Assembly (NCBI GenBank): GCA_030431085.1
Contig: JAUIJW010000068.1
Span: 1-10,494, forward strand
Length of the DNA stretch: 10,494 bases
Direction: 5' to 3'
DNA from: Bacteroidia bacterium
Lineage (GTDB): Bacteria > Bacteroidota > Bacteroidia > Flavobacteriales > Flavobacteriaceae
Shown here piece by piece: positions 1 to 7,332 of this stretch. How positions within the stretch are numbered: the first letter of the stretch is position 1; each line of letters opens with the position of its first letter. The notes below the pieces were generated by a model, which saw only the letters and a program-made list of their open reading frames with translations, did no database searches and had not been told where the DNA came from. Made by a program: the position numbers and the translations under genes.

Positions 1-878
1 AAAGAAACACGATAGGATTAAAAGATCCTAACACGCCTATAGGCTCTTTTATCTTTTTAGGACAAACTGGGGTGGGTAAAACCCAATTGGCAAAAATTTT
101 GGCTACAGAATTGTTCGATTCTCAAGATGCGCTTGTAAGAATTGACATGAGCGAGTACATGGAGAAATTTGCTATCTCTAGACTTATTGGAGCTCCTCCT
201 GGATATGTAGGTTACGAAGAAGGCGGGCAATTAACTGAAAAAATAAGACGAAAGCCTTACGCCGTAGTTCTATTAGATGAGATTGAAAAAGCTCATCCAG
301 ATGTATTCAATATGTTACTACAAATATTAGACGACGGTTATATTACAGATAGTTTAGGCAGAAAAATAGATTTTAGGCATACTATAATCATCATGACCTC
401 AAATATCGGTTCACGTCAGCTTAAAGACTTTGGTACTGGTGTTGGATTTGGAACAGCAGCCAAAAAAGCTCAGGCAGATGAGGCCGCAAAAAGTGTGATA
501 GAAAATGCGTTGAAAAAAAGCTTTGCACCAGAGTTTTTAAATAGAATAGACGATGTTATTATTTTCAATGCTCTTGAGAGAAAAGACATTCACGCTATTA
601 TAGATATTGAACTCGAAAAACTTTATGCACGAATAGCTAAACTTGGCTACCACCTAACACTTACAGAAAAAGCTAAAGATTTTATTGTGGATAAAGGTTT
701 TGACAAAAAGTATGGAGCTAGACCTTTAAAAAGAGCCATTCAAAAGTATATTGAAGATGCTCTGGCCGAAGAGATTGTTAATGCAAACCTCAATGAAAAT
801 GACTCCATTAAGCTTGACTTAGATGAAAAAAACAACAAGCTATCAATTAAAATCAATAAAGGAAAAACAACAAAATAA
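1..878 (+). CDS. clpC: ClpC-type AAA+ unfoldase, C-terminal fragment (5' end outside window)
   Basis: ATP-dependent Hsp100 unfoldase that would feed substrates to the ClpP protease in the cytoplasm. Only the second AAA+ module and C-terminal subdomain are visible: 291 codons in frame from base 3, of roughly 850 in the family. In order: the lead-in IGLKDPNTPIGSF, Walker A GQTGVGKT (60-83), the pore loop GYVGYEEGG, Walker B VVLLDEIEKAHPDVF, sensor 1 IIIMTSNIGSR, arginine-finger segment FAPEFLNRIDD and sensor 2 GARPLKRAIQKY. A VGF tripeptide at 441-449 lies where ClpP-binding unfoldases carry their (I/V/L)GF/L contact loop. This argues for ClpC rather than ClpB, which lacks that loop. The fragment is open from the window edge, so the GTG at 72 is an internal codon inside Walker A and not a start. 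A Gln replaces the more usual Pro or Glu in Walker A; this is probably neutral. Stop is TAA 876-878, followed closely by a strong terminator, so the gene ends its own transcript. Confidence 0.93.
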   Translation, partial: RNTIGLKDPNTPIGSFIFLGQTGVGKTQLAKILATELFDSQDALVRIDMSEYMEKFAISRLIGAPPGYVGYEEGGQLTEKIRRKPYAVVLLDEIEKAHPDVFNMLLQILDDGYITDSLGRKIDFRHTIIIMTSNIGSRQLKDFGTGVGFGTAAKKAQADEAAKSVIENALKKSFAPEFLNRIDDVIIFNALERKDIHAIIDIELEKLYARIAKLGYHLTLTEKAKDFIVDKGFDKKYGARPLKRAIQKYIEDALAEEIVNANLNENDSIKLDLDEKNNKLSIKINKGKTTK

Positions 879-887
879 ATCATCAAG

Positions 888-918
888 AAGGCTGTTAAAT
901 TACTAACAGCCTTTTTTT
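888..918 (+). terminator. Rho-independent terminator of clpC
   Basis: Perfect 10-bp stem AAGGCTGTTA (888-897) / TAACAGCCTT (904-913) with a 6-nt loop, running into seven T residues (912-918). It begins 9 bp after the clpC stop codon. It separates clpC transcription from the threonine operon. Confidence 0.95.
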
Positions 919-1004
919 ATCATATTCATAATTTTTAAATAGTCGTTTTATCAAAACATCGTTAATTTATAGACCTAAAAATATTATTGATAAAAATTAT
1001 CGAG

Positions 1005-1040
1005 TTCTATAAATAATATAGAAATGTTTAAAAAAAACAT
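1005..1040. promoter_or_regulatory. Two abutting palindromes upstream of the thr promoter, possible operator
   Basis: TTCTATA (1005-1011) and TATAGAA (1017-1023) form a perfect 7-bp inverted repeat around a 5-base centre. It is directly followed by ATGTTT (1024-1029) / AAACAT (1035-1040), a perfect 6-bp inverted repeat, also with a 5-base centre. They end 2 bp before the candidate -7 element, so they cover the -33 region where no TTG/TTTG box is evident. A regulator-binding site is inferred. In sequence this AT-rich, palindromes of this length also arise by chance. Confidence 0.3.
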
Positions 1041-1041
1041 A

Positions 1042-1049
1042 TATATTTG
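1042..1049 (+). promoter_or_regulatory. Candidate Bacteroidetes -7 element of the thr operon promoter
   Basis: TATATTTG matches the Bacteroidetes sigma-ABfr -7 consensus TAnnTTTG at every defined position. No matching TTG/TTTG -33 box is found 17-23 bp upstream, so it may be a weak or activator-dependent promoter. Transcription would begin near 1053-1057, giving an untranslated leader of about 160 nt before thrA. That is long enough for attenuation. Confidence 0.6.
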
Positions 1050-1053
1050 CTTC

Positions 1054-1134
1054 GTGCATTTAACAAAAATAAATATCCGCTTCACTATAACCAACACTAC
1101 CGTTGGCACTACTTCTATTACTACTACCCTTTAG
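1054..1134 (+). CDS. thrL: Thr-rich leader peptide of the thr operon (attenuator), start unresolved
   Basis: Small reading frame ending at TAG 1132-1134. Its last 16 codons (1084-1131) read T-I-T-N-T-T-V-G-T-T-S-I-T-T-T-L: nine threonines and two isoleucines immediately upstream of thrABC. This is the arrangement of the enterobacterial thrL attenuator, in which ribosome stalling on scarce Thr/Ile-tRNA prevents termination. The start is uncertain. GTG 1054 is given because it lies downstream of the -7 element at 1042-1049, but it would be almost at the RNA 5' end. The only in-frame ATG is 1024 (36 codons), which would lie upstream of that promoter. Non-AUG codons ATA 1069 or ATC 1075, after an A-rich stretch, are also possible. 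Threonine enrichment and position are seen directly; the attenuation role is inferred by analogy. Confidence 0.65.
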   Translation: MHLTKINIRFTITNTTVGTTSITTTL

Positions 1135-1156
1135 GGGGTTGTTATTATATTATTTT
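1123..1156 (+). terminator. Candidate attenuator hairpin in the thr leader
   Basis: ACTACCC (1123-1129) can pair with GGGTTGT (1136-1142), with one mismatch and the loop TTTAGG, followed by a T-rich run (1142-1156). The leader stop codon lies in the loop. A competing pairing exists between ATAACCAAC (1087-1095, one bulged C) and GTTGTTAT (1138-1145). A separate 5-bp hairpin, CCAAC (1091-1095) / GTTGG (1102-1106), falls within the Thr codons. The shared 3' arm gives mutually exclusive folds, as expected of an attenuator, but each stem is short. Confidence 0.35.
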
Positions 1157-1215
1157 CGCACACGTCTATTTATTTCATATAAATCAAACCATTACAAAAT
1201 ATAATATTTCATATA

Positions 1216-3660
1216 ATGATAGTTTCAAAATTTGGAGGAACTTCCGTTGGTTCTGCAAAAAATATTGCTAAAGTAGTTGAAATCGTTTCTAAAAAACCTA
1301 AAAATAATATTGTGGTAGTTTCTGCCATCGGCGGTATTACTAATCTCTTAATTAAATCTGCATATTTAGCCAAAAATGCAGATGATAATTATATTAAATT
1401 TGTGAATCAAATTGAAGATACACACCTCAGTATTATTAAAGACTTAATAAGTCATCGCAATCAAAACGACACGATACAGGATGTTAAACTTGTTATTAAC
1501 GCTCTTAAAGATAGACTACATAGTGTCTTTACCTTAAGAGATTTATCGGCTAAGTCTGAAGCAAGTATCATAAGTACCGGTGAAATATTGTCTTCTAAGA
1601 TCATTTACAATTACATGCGTTCTAAAAATTTAGAGGTCACTCTTTTTGATGCTAAATCTTTAATTAAAGCGAATGGAGATTATCTTAATGCTCAAGTAGA
1701 TTACAATAACACTTACTACAATCTAAAAAAAGCCTTTAGCAAAAATCAATTTGATATTGCTCTATTTCCTGGTTTTATAGCCTCAAACAATAACAACGAT
1801 ATTACTACTTTAGGCCGTGGGGGTTCAGATTATACGGCTGCCCTTTTAGCCAATGTAATTGATGCTGATGTTTTAGAAATTTGGACAGATGTTAGTGGCT
1901 TATACACAGCCAATCCTAAGCTGGTAAAACAGGCCATGCCTATACCGCAAATTTCATATGAAGAAGCTATGGAACTGTCTTATTTTGGTGCTAAAGTTAT
2001 TTACCCTCCTACTATACAGCCAGCCCTCAATAAATCCATTCCTATTGCCATAAAAAACACACTAAAACCAGAAGAAAAAGGTAGCTTAATTTCTGAAAAC
2101 ATTACCAATAAAAGTGAAGTCATTACCGGTATTAGTCATATTGATCATATAGCCATGCTTACCTTACAAGGCAATGGTATGGTTGGCGTACCAGGCATTT
2201 CAAAACGTTTTTTTGAGGCCTTATTAATGGAGAAGATTAATGTAATTTTCATCACACAAGCTTCGAGTGAACACTCTATAAGTGTAGCAGTTGATTTAGG
2301 TGTAGCTGAAAAAGCCAAACAAGTTATTGATGCTCAGTTCGCCTATGAAATATTACAAAAGCAAATTGATCCGATGATAGTAGAAAAAGACCTGGCGATA
2401 ATTGCTCTTGTTGGCGATCAGATGAAATCTCATCAAGGCATTAGCGGTAAAATGTTTAGTCATCTAGGGCACAACAATGTTAATATTAGAGCTATTGCAC
2501 AAGGTTCTACAGAAAGAAATATCTCTGCTGTTATCAATAAAAAAGCTGTCAAAAAAGCTTTCACCGTACTACATGCCGCCTTTTTTGAGGATCACATTAA
2601 ACAAATCAATTTATTTGTGGTAGGAGTTGGTAATGTAGGAGCCAAACTTTTAGAACAAATAAAGCAGCAACAATCCTTTCTTAAAAAGCAATTGCACATT
2701 GATTTAAGAGTGGTTGGAATTTCGAATTCAAAAACTATGCTTTTTAATAATAAAGGAATCCATTTAGACAACTGGCTACCCCAACTAAAGAGCAGTGAGT
2801 TCACAACAAGTTTTGATGGCTTTTTTAACCATGTTAAAGATTTAAACCTCAGAAACAGTGTATTTGTAGATACTACAGCCAATAATGATTTACCAAACTA
2901 TTATCAAAAATATCTAAAGCAAAGCATCGCAGTAGTAGCGTGTAACAAAGTGGCCTGTTCTTCAGATTTTGAGAATTATCAAGAACTTAAAAAACTATCG
3001 CGCCAATACAGTGCGCCTTTTTTATTCGAAACCAATGTAGGTGCAGGGTTACCTATAATAGATACGTTAAAAAACCTAATCAATTCGGGTGATAGAGTCA
3101 CTAAAATTCAAGCTGTTTTATCGGGTAGTTTAAATTTTATTTTTAATAATTACGTTGGCCAAGATACTTTTAAGGATATTGTTCTAAAGGCCGGCGAAGA
3201 AGGCTACACAGAACACGATCCAAGAATTGATTTAAGTGGTATTGATGTGGCAAGAAAAATACTCATCCTCATTAGAGAAAGTGGCATAAAGATGGAACTA
3301 GATCATATTACTAATAATAGTTTTTTACCTAAAACATCTCAACAAGCAGATAGCGTCTCAGAATTTATAGAGACCCTTGGTCGTGAAGAAGCCTATTTTC
3401 AAGAGCTATACAATAATGCACATCAACGAGGCTGTCGTTTAAAATACGTAGCAGAATTTAATGATGGAAAAGCCAATGTTGGTTTGCAAGAAATACCGAG
3501 TACTCATGATTTTTATAATCTTGATGGTAAGGACAATATTGTATTGTTTTACACAGATAGATACCAAGAACAACCGCTTATCGTTAAAGGCGCAGGTGCT
3601 GGTGCAGAAGTTACGGCTTCAGGAATTTTTGGAGATATTATTAGAACCGTTAACCAATGA
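1216..3660 (+). CDS. thrA: Bifunctional aspartokinase I / homoserine dehydrogenase I
   Basis: Catalyses the first and third steps from aspartate to homoserine: ATP-dependent phosphorylation of aspartate and NAD(P)H-dependent reduction of aspartate semialdehyde. The 814 residues match the length of E. coli ThrA (about 820). The aspartokinase domain has KFGGTS at 5-10 and TLGRGGSDYTA at 198-208, followed by the EIWTDVSGLYTANP segment. Two ACT regulatory repeats follow at about 312-380 and 393-450, where family members bind threonine for feedback inhibition. The homoserine dehydrogenase half starts with the Rossmann motif GVGNVG (470-475). It continues with NVGAGLPIIDTLK (607-619), SGSLNFIFN (636-644) and EGYTEHDPRIDLSGIDVARK (662-681). 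Asp677 and Lys681 correspond to the yeast catalytic pair Asp219/Lys223. ATG 1216 puts KFGGTS at the usual distance from the N-terminus. The TGA overlaps the thrB start by 4 bp, implying translational coupling. Expression is probably controlled by the Thr-rich leader upstream. Confidence 0.97.
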   Translation: MIVSKFGGTSVGSAKNIAKVVEIVSKKPKNNIVVVSAIGGITNLLIKSAYLAKNADDNYIKFVNQIEDTHLSIIKDLISHRNQNDTIQDVKLVINALKDRLHSVFTLRDLSAKSEASIISTGEILSSKIIYNYMRSKNLEVTLFDAKSLIKANGDYLNAQVDYNNTYYNLKKAFSKNQFDIALFPGFIASNNNNDITTLGRGGSDYTAALLANVIDADVLEIWTDVSGLYTANPKLVKQAMPIPQISYEEAMELSYFGAKVIYPPTIQPALNKSIPIAIKNTLKPEEKGSLISENITNKSEVITGISHIDHIAMLTLQGNGMVGVPGISKRFFEALLMEKINVIFITQASSEHSISVAVDLGVAEKAKQVIDAQFAYEILQKQIDPMIVEKDLAIIALVGDQMKSHQGISGKMFSHLGHNNVNIRAIAQGSTERNISAVINKKAVKKAFTVLHAAFFEDHIKQINLFVVGVGNVGAKLLEQIKQQQSFLKKQLHIDLRVVGISNSKTMLFNNKGIHLDNWLPQLKSSEFTTSFDGFFNHVKDLNLRNSVFVDTTANNDLPNYYQKYLKQSIAVVACNKVACSSDFENYQELKKLSRQYSAPFLFETNVGAGLPIIDTLKNLINSGDRVTKIQAVLSGSLNFIFNNYVGQDTFKDIVLKAGEEGYTEHDPRIDLSGIDVARKILILIRESGIKMELDHITNNSFLPKTSQQADSVSEFIETLGREEAYFQELYNNAHQRGCRLKYVAEFNDGKANVGLQEIPSTHDFYNLDGKDNIVLFYTDRYQEQPLIVKGAGAGAEVTASGIFGDIIRTVNQ

Positions 3661-4592
3661 ACGAAATAAAAATATTTAGTCCAGCAACCATTGCTAATAT
3701 ATCTTGCGGATTTGATATCTTAGGTTGTTGCTTGAATGATATAGGGGATGAAATGGTGGTTAGAAAATCTAATCAACCTGGCATTACAATTAGTAAAATT
3801 GAAGGCATTGACTTGCCTTTAGAAGCAAAAAACAACGTGGCAGGAGCAGCAGGTTTCGCTTTACTAAACAGCCTTAGAGAACCTATACATTTTGGTTTTG
3901 ACATTGAAATCTATAAAAATATTAAACCAGGAAGTGGGATTGGCAGTAGTGCCGCCAGTGCTGCCGGAGCGGTATTTGCCCTTAATGCTTTATTAAATTA
4001 TCCGTTTACTGAAAATGAATTGATACAATTTGCACGTGAGGGCGAGCGTTTGGCCTGCGGTTCGCCTATAGCAGACAATGTGGCTCCAGCCTTATTGGGT
4101 GGATTTACCTTAGTACATTCAACAGACCCATTACAAATTATTCAACTCCCCAGTATAGATAAACTTTATGTTAGCATTATTCATCCACAAATAGAGGTTA
4201 AAACATCAGATGCTAGGGCTATTTTACCGCAACAGGTCGCATTAAAAGATGCCATCAAACAATGGGGTAATGTGGGTAGCCTAGTTCATGCCTTGCACAC
4301 TAATGATATTGACTTGTTTGGTCAATCTTTACACGATTACATTGTAGAACCTTACCGCTCTCAATTAATTCCTTCATTCGAAGAAGTTAAAAAGGCATCT
4401 TTGAATGCTGGAGCATTAGGTTGTGGTATTTCTGGATCTGGACCTTCTTTATTTGCTTTTAGTAAAAGTGAATCTATTGCTAAAAAGGTGAGTCAAGTGA
4501 TGGAGCAAACTTATCTTAAAACTCAAATTCCATTTTTTATCTATAATTCTACCATTAATCAACAAGGCATTAAAATTCTCAATCAAAAATAA
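3657..4592 (+). CDS. thrB: Homoserine kinase (GHMP family)
   Basis: Phosphorylates L-homoserine with ATP to give O-phosphohomoserine, the substrate of threonine synthase, in the cytoplasm. At 311 residues it has normal family length. All three GHMP-kinase motifs are present: motif 1 SPATIANISCGFDILG (8-23), the phosphate-binding loop PGSGIGSSAAS (91-101), and motif 3 ALGCGISGSGPSL (253-265). The EGERLACGSPIADN segment (128-141) supplies the conserved Glu130 and Asp140 region typical of homoserine kinases. The start ATG sits within thrA's stop (ATGA overlap, 3657-3660), a usual sign of coupled translation. thrC starts 13 bp after the stop. The thrA-thrB-thrC order matches the classical enterobacterial operon. 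Confidence 0.96.
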   Translation: MNEIKIFSPATIANISCGFDILGCCLNDIGDEMVVRKSNQPGITISKIEGIDLPLEAKNNVAGAAGFALLNSLREPIHFGFDIEIYKNIKPGSGIGSSAASAAGAVFALNALLNYPFTENELIQFAREGERLACGSPIADNVAPALLGGFTLVHSTDPLQIIQLPSIDKLYVSIIHPQIEVKTSDARAILPQQVALKDAIKQWGNVGSLVHALHTNDIDLFGQSLHDYIVEPYRSQLIPSFEEVKKASLNAGALGCGISGSGPSLFAFSKSESIAKKVSQVMEQTYLKTQIPFFIYNSTINQQGIKILNQK

Positions 4593-4605
4593 AGTACTTC
4601 AACTC

Positions 4606-5898
4606 ATGAAATATTATAGTTTAGAACAACAATCACCAAAAGTTTCTTTTAAAAACGCTGTTATTCAAGGTATTGCTCCAGATAGGGGCTTGTACTTTCC
4701 AGAGAAGATAAATCCTATACCACAAAAATACATTCAAAATATCAATGATATTTCTAACCATGAACTTGCTTATGCTTTTATTAATCAGTTTGTAGGTAAC
4801 GATATAGACGCTAATAGCCTCAAACACATTGTTGAAGATACACTAGACTTCAATTTTCCAATTGTTAAAGTTGAAAACAATGTCTTTGCGTTAGAGCTTT
4901 TCCACGGCCCTACTATGGCCTTTAAGGATGTTGGAGCTCGATTTATGGCTAGGTGTTTAGCTCACTTCAACCAAGATAACAAAAAAGAAGTTACAGTTTT
5001 GGTGGCTACCTCTGGAGATACTGGTGGCGCTGTTGCTAGTGGTTTTTTAGGAGTTAAAGGGGTTAATGTGGTTATTTTATACCCTAAGGGTAAAGTAAGT
5101 GAGGTTCAAGAAAAGCAACTTACCACTTTAGGCCAGAACATTGTAGCTTTAGAAGTAGATGGTAATTTTGATGACTGCCAACGCATGGTTAAGAACGCCT
5201 TTCTTGATAAGGATATTACAAATGTTCGCCAACTCACCTCTGCCAATTCTATTAATGTAGCACGATGGCTACCCCAAATGTTTTATTTTGTATTTGCCTA
5301 CAAACAATTAGAAAATAAAACTAAGGATGTGGTCTTTTCAATACCTAGTGGTAACTTTGGTAATATTTGTGCCGGAATGATGGCGCAACAGCTTGGTTTA
5401 CCAATTCAACAGTTTATTGCTGCAACTAATGCCAATGCGGTAGTTCCAAATTACTTAGAAACGGGCAGCTATATCCCTATAAATTCTATTCCTACGATTT
5501 CAAATGCAATGGATGTAGGTAATCCTAGTAATTTTGTTAGAATTCAGGAGATTTATAACAATGATTTTGAGTTGTTGAAACAGCATTTACAATCGTATTC
5601 ATTTTCTGATGATGAAACTAGAAAAGCTATTAAAAAAGTATTTGATCACAGTGGTTATATCTGCGATCCTCATGGTGCAGTGGGGTACTTGGGTTTAAAA
5701 CAATATTTAGCTCAATTTAATGATTTACAAGGCATCTTTTTAGAAACTGCACATCCTGTTAAATTTTTAGAAAGCGTTGAACCGGTGATTAAAGAAACCA
5801 TCGCATATCCTCAACAAATACAAGAAGTAATTAACAAAAAGAAGGTCGCTATCAATATTAAATCTTATGATGAACTAAGATCTTATTTATTAGATTAA
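4606..5898 (+). CDS. thrC: Threonine synthase (PLP-dependent, fold type II)
   Basis: Last step of threonine synthesis: converts O-phosphohomoserine and water to L-threonine and phosphate, using pyridoxal phosphate. The 430 residues agree with the E. coli type (about 428). The N-terminal segment APDRGLYFPE (24-33) is a hallmark of the family. PLP-binding Lys107 lies in FHGPTMAFKDVGARF. SGDTGGAVASGF (136-147) binds the substrate side. PSGNFGN (247-253) is the glycine/asparagine loop that holds the cofactor phosphate. Residues ETAHPVKFLESVEPV (380-394) form the typical C-terminal region. ATG 4606 is 13 bp after thrB and gives the expected N-terminus MKYYSL. It is the final gene of the operon and converges with the TolC-like gene, leaving only 16 bp between stops. 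No clear terminator is visible there, so read-through into antisense RNA is possible. Confidence 0.97.
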   Translation: MKYYSLEQQSPKVSFKNAVIQGIAPDRGLYFPEKINPIPQKYIQNINDISNHELAYAFINQFVGNDIDANSLKHIVEDTLDFNFPIVKVENNVFALELFHGPTMAFKDVGARFMARCLAHFNQDNKKEVTVLVATSGDTGGAVASGFLGVKGVNVVILYPKGKVSEVQEKQLTTLGQNIVALEVDGNFDDCQRMVKNAFLDKDITNVRQLTSANSINVARWLPQMFYFVFAYKQLENKTKDVVFSIPSGNFGNICAGMMAQQLGLPIQQFIAATNANAVVPNYLETGSYIPINSIPTISNAMDVGNPSNFVRIQEIYNNDFELLKQHLQSYSFSDDETRKAIKKVFDHSGYICDPHGAVGYLGLKQYLAQFNDLQGIFLETAHPVKFLESVEPVIKETIAYPQQIQEVINKKKVAINIKSYDELRSYLLD

Positions 5899-5914
5899 AA
5901 CTAAGTCCCTAGTA

Positions 5915-7321
5915 TTATTCCATCATGTTTTCAGGAATTCTACCCATTGATTTAAAAAGCTTGGTAATTGAGGTTAATTGTTTAATAAAAACATTATTTT
6001 CTTTTAGCCTTGCACTTATCAGGCCTTTTTCTCTAGAATTGATAAGAAATAAAGAGCTTTCTCCCATTCCAAATTTACGCTCTTCCCCCTGAAGTAGCAT
6101 TTGGTAATTGGCAACATTATCTCTTATAATCGCTCTTTGGCTATTCAATGAAGTTAATTCTGTTTTAGCCGCGTCTATATTATTTTGAATTTCTAATAAT
6201 TCTAATGATCGCTCATACGTGGCTTCTTGAACCTTAATTTTAGACATTTTTAAATCACCTCTTTCTTTTCTTAAAAAAATGGGAAAATCAACTGTTATAA
6301 ATGCTTTGTAATTATTTGTATTAAAGCTGTTGATAGGACTATAATCTTCTGACAAAAAATTATACTGAACATCTATTCTCGGCAATAAATTATTAGATTT
6401 CAGTCTTTTATCAAGATCTAACATTTCAATTTTATAATCTAAATACTTTACTTTTGGATGACCAGATTGATCTACCAGATCTTCAAGATATTCCGTTGCC
6501 ATTAAAACTTGATCTAGTTCTTCAACCGAAATAGATTTGGGTACGACATGATTTTTAATTTCGAGAGGTATCCCCTCAACCCATAAATAATTGCTTGCTA
6601 CAAGAGCTGCCTTAGTACTTTTTAACTTGGCAGATTCTAGACTTAATGCTCTATTTTTTAGGGTAATCTTAGCTTCTACAGAATCTATAGAGGCTAAATC
6701 TCCAACTTCCGCACTTCGTTTAATAGCTATAAACCTTCGTTGAGCATTTTTAAAAAAATTAAAAATAATAGCTTCTTCATTCTTGGCTTCCAACCATTTA
6801 AAATATGCAATACTAGCTTGATAAATAATATCATTAACCAATAAATCTCTTTTTACCTTAGATTGTTCATTAAAAAATTTAGCCTTTTTTAACGAAGCCA
6901 TCCTCTCATTCATTAGTAAACCCTTAGCTAACGATACGCTTACACCTACACTATACAGGCCGTCTTCGGGCACAGTTAAACTAGGATCTAAATAGGCACC
7001 ACTATTTCTCTCGAAATTGGCTTTAAATTCTACTCCATACCAGGTAGGTACTTTAAAAGCAGTATTCAATTCATTATAATAATTGGTGTTTTTAAATTCT
7101 TTAGTATTATAATCTACAGCTATTTCAGGGTCGAATCCGCCACGAGATTTTAACAATTTTGCCTCTGCATAGTTTAAAGTTAAATGAGCTTGTTTTACCA
7201 GCGGATGATGTTGTTTAACAAAGCCCAAGTATTCTTGATACGATAAAGAATCTTGTAGCTGTTCCTGCGCTGATAAAGAAAAAACACTTATTAAAAAACA
7301 ATAACCGATTAATTTTTTCAT
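5915..7321 (-). CDS. TolC-type outer membrane efflux/secretion protein
   Basis: Predicted outer-membrane channel of a tripartite exporter. MKKLIGYCFLISVFSLSA is a plausible signal peptide with cleavage before QEQ. The mature part has the repeated helical hairpin architecture of the outer membrane efflux protein family. The first repeat contains SYQEYLGFVKQHHPLVKQAHLTLNYAEAKL split around residues 27-56, a predicted strand region (65-130) and the long helix RSAEVGDLASIDSVEAKIT (202-220). The second repeat has LLPRIDVQYNF (312-322), VDFPIFLRKERGDLKM (344-359) and the typical KFGMGESSLFLINSR (416-430). Length 468 is normal. It is the last gene of the minus-strand operon, 11 bp after the HlyD-type gene, which is presumably its adaptor. 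Trimers spanning the outer membrane are known for the family; assembly here is inferred. No gene symbol is assigned because the cargo is unknown. Confidence 0.9.
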   Translation of the reverse strand: MKKLIGYCFLISVFSLSAQEQLQDSLSYQEYLGFVKQHHPLVKQAHLTLNYAEAKLLKSRGGFDPEIAVDYNTKEFKNTNYYNELNTAFKVPTWYGVEFKANFERNSGAYLDPSLTVPEDGLYSVGVSVSLAKGLLMNERMASLKKAKFFNEQSKVKRDLLVNDIIYQASIAYFKWLEAKNEEAIIFNFFKNAQRRFIAIKRSAEVGDLASIDSVEAKITLKNRALSLESAKLKSTKAALVASNYLWVEGIPLEIKNHVVPKSISVEELDQVLMATEYLEDLVDQSGHPKVKYLDYKIEMLDLDKRLKSNNLLPRIDVQYNFLSEDYSPINSFNTNNYKAFITVDFPIFLRKERGDLKMSKIKVQEATYERSLELLEIQNNIDAAKTELTSLNSQRAIIRDNVANYQMLLQGEERKFGMGESSLFLINSREKGLISARLKENNVFIKQLTSITKLFKSMGRIPENMME

Positions 7322-7332
7322 GACTTTTAATC

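Noticed and set aside
989..1001. Palindrome GATAA-AAA-TTATC upstream of the thr promoter
   Set aside because: Five base pairs with a 3-base centre in very AT-rich sequence is expected by chance, and it lies farther from the promoter than the two palindromes reported.
1135..1215. A metabolite riboswitch before thrA
   Set aside because: The remaining leader is AT-rich with only short AU stems (for example ATTTAT 1168-1173 / ATAAAT 1179-1184), and no conserved aptamer was recognised. The Thr-codon-rich frame is a simpler explanation.
1047..1271. A 74-codon plus-strand frame beginning before thrA and overlapping its first 56 bases
   Set aside because: It is out of frame with both the Thr-rich leader and thrA. 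Its protein is a Tyr/His-rich string with no family features, as expected from reading Thr codons (ACT, ACC) in a shifted frame. The leader frame ending at 1134 explains the region better.
2592..2882. A 96-codon minus-strand frame within thrA
   Set aside because: It lies wholly inside the conserved homoserine dehydrogenase domain on the opposite strand and has no recognisable domain. It is a shadow of thrA codon use. The same holds for the short frames at 3461-3679, 4633-4827 and 7444-7659.
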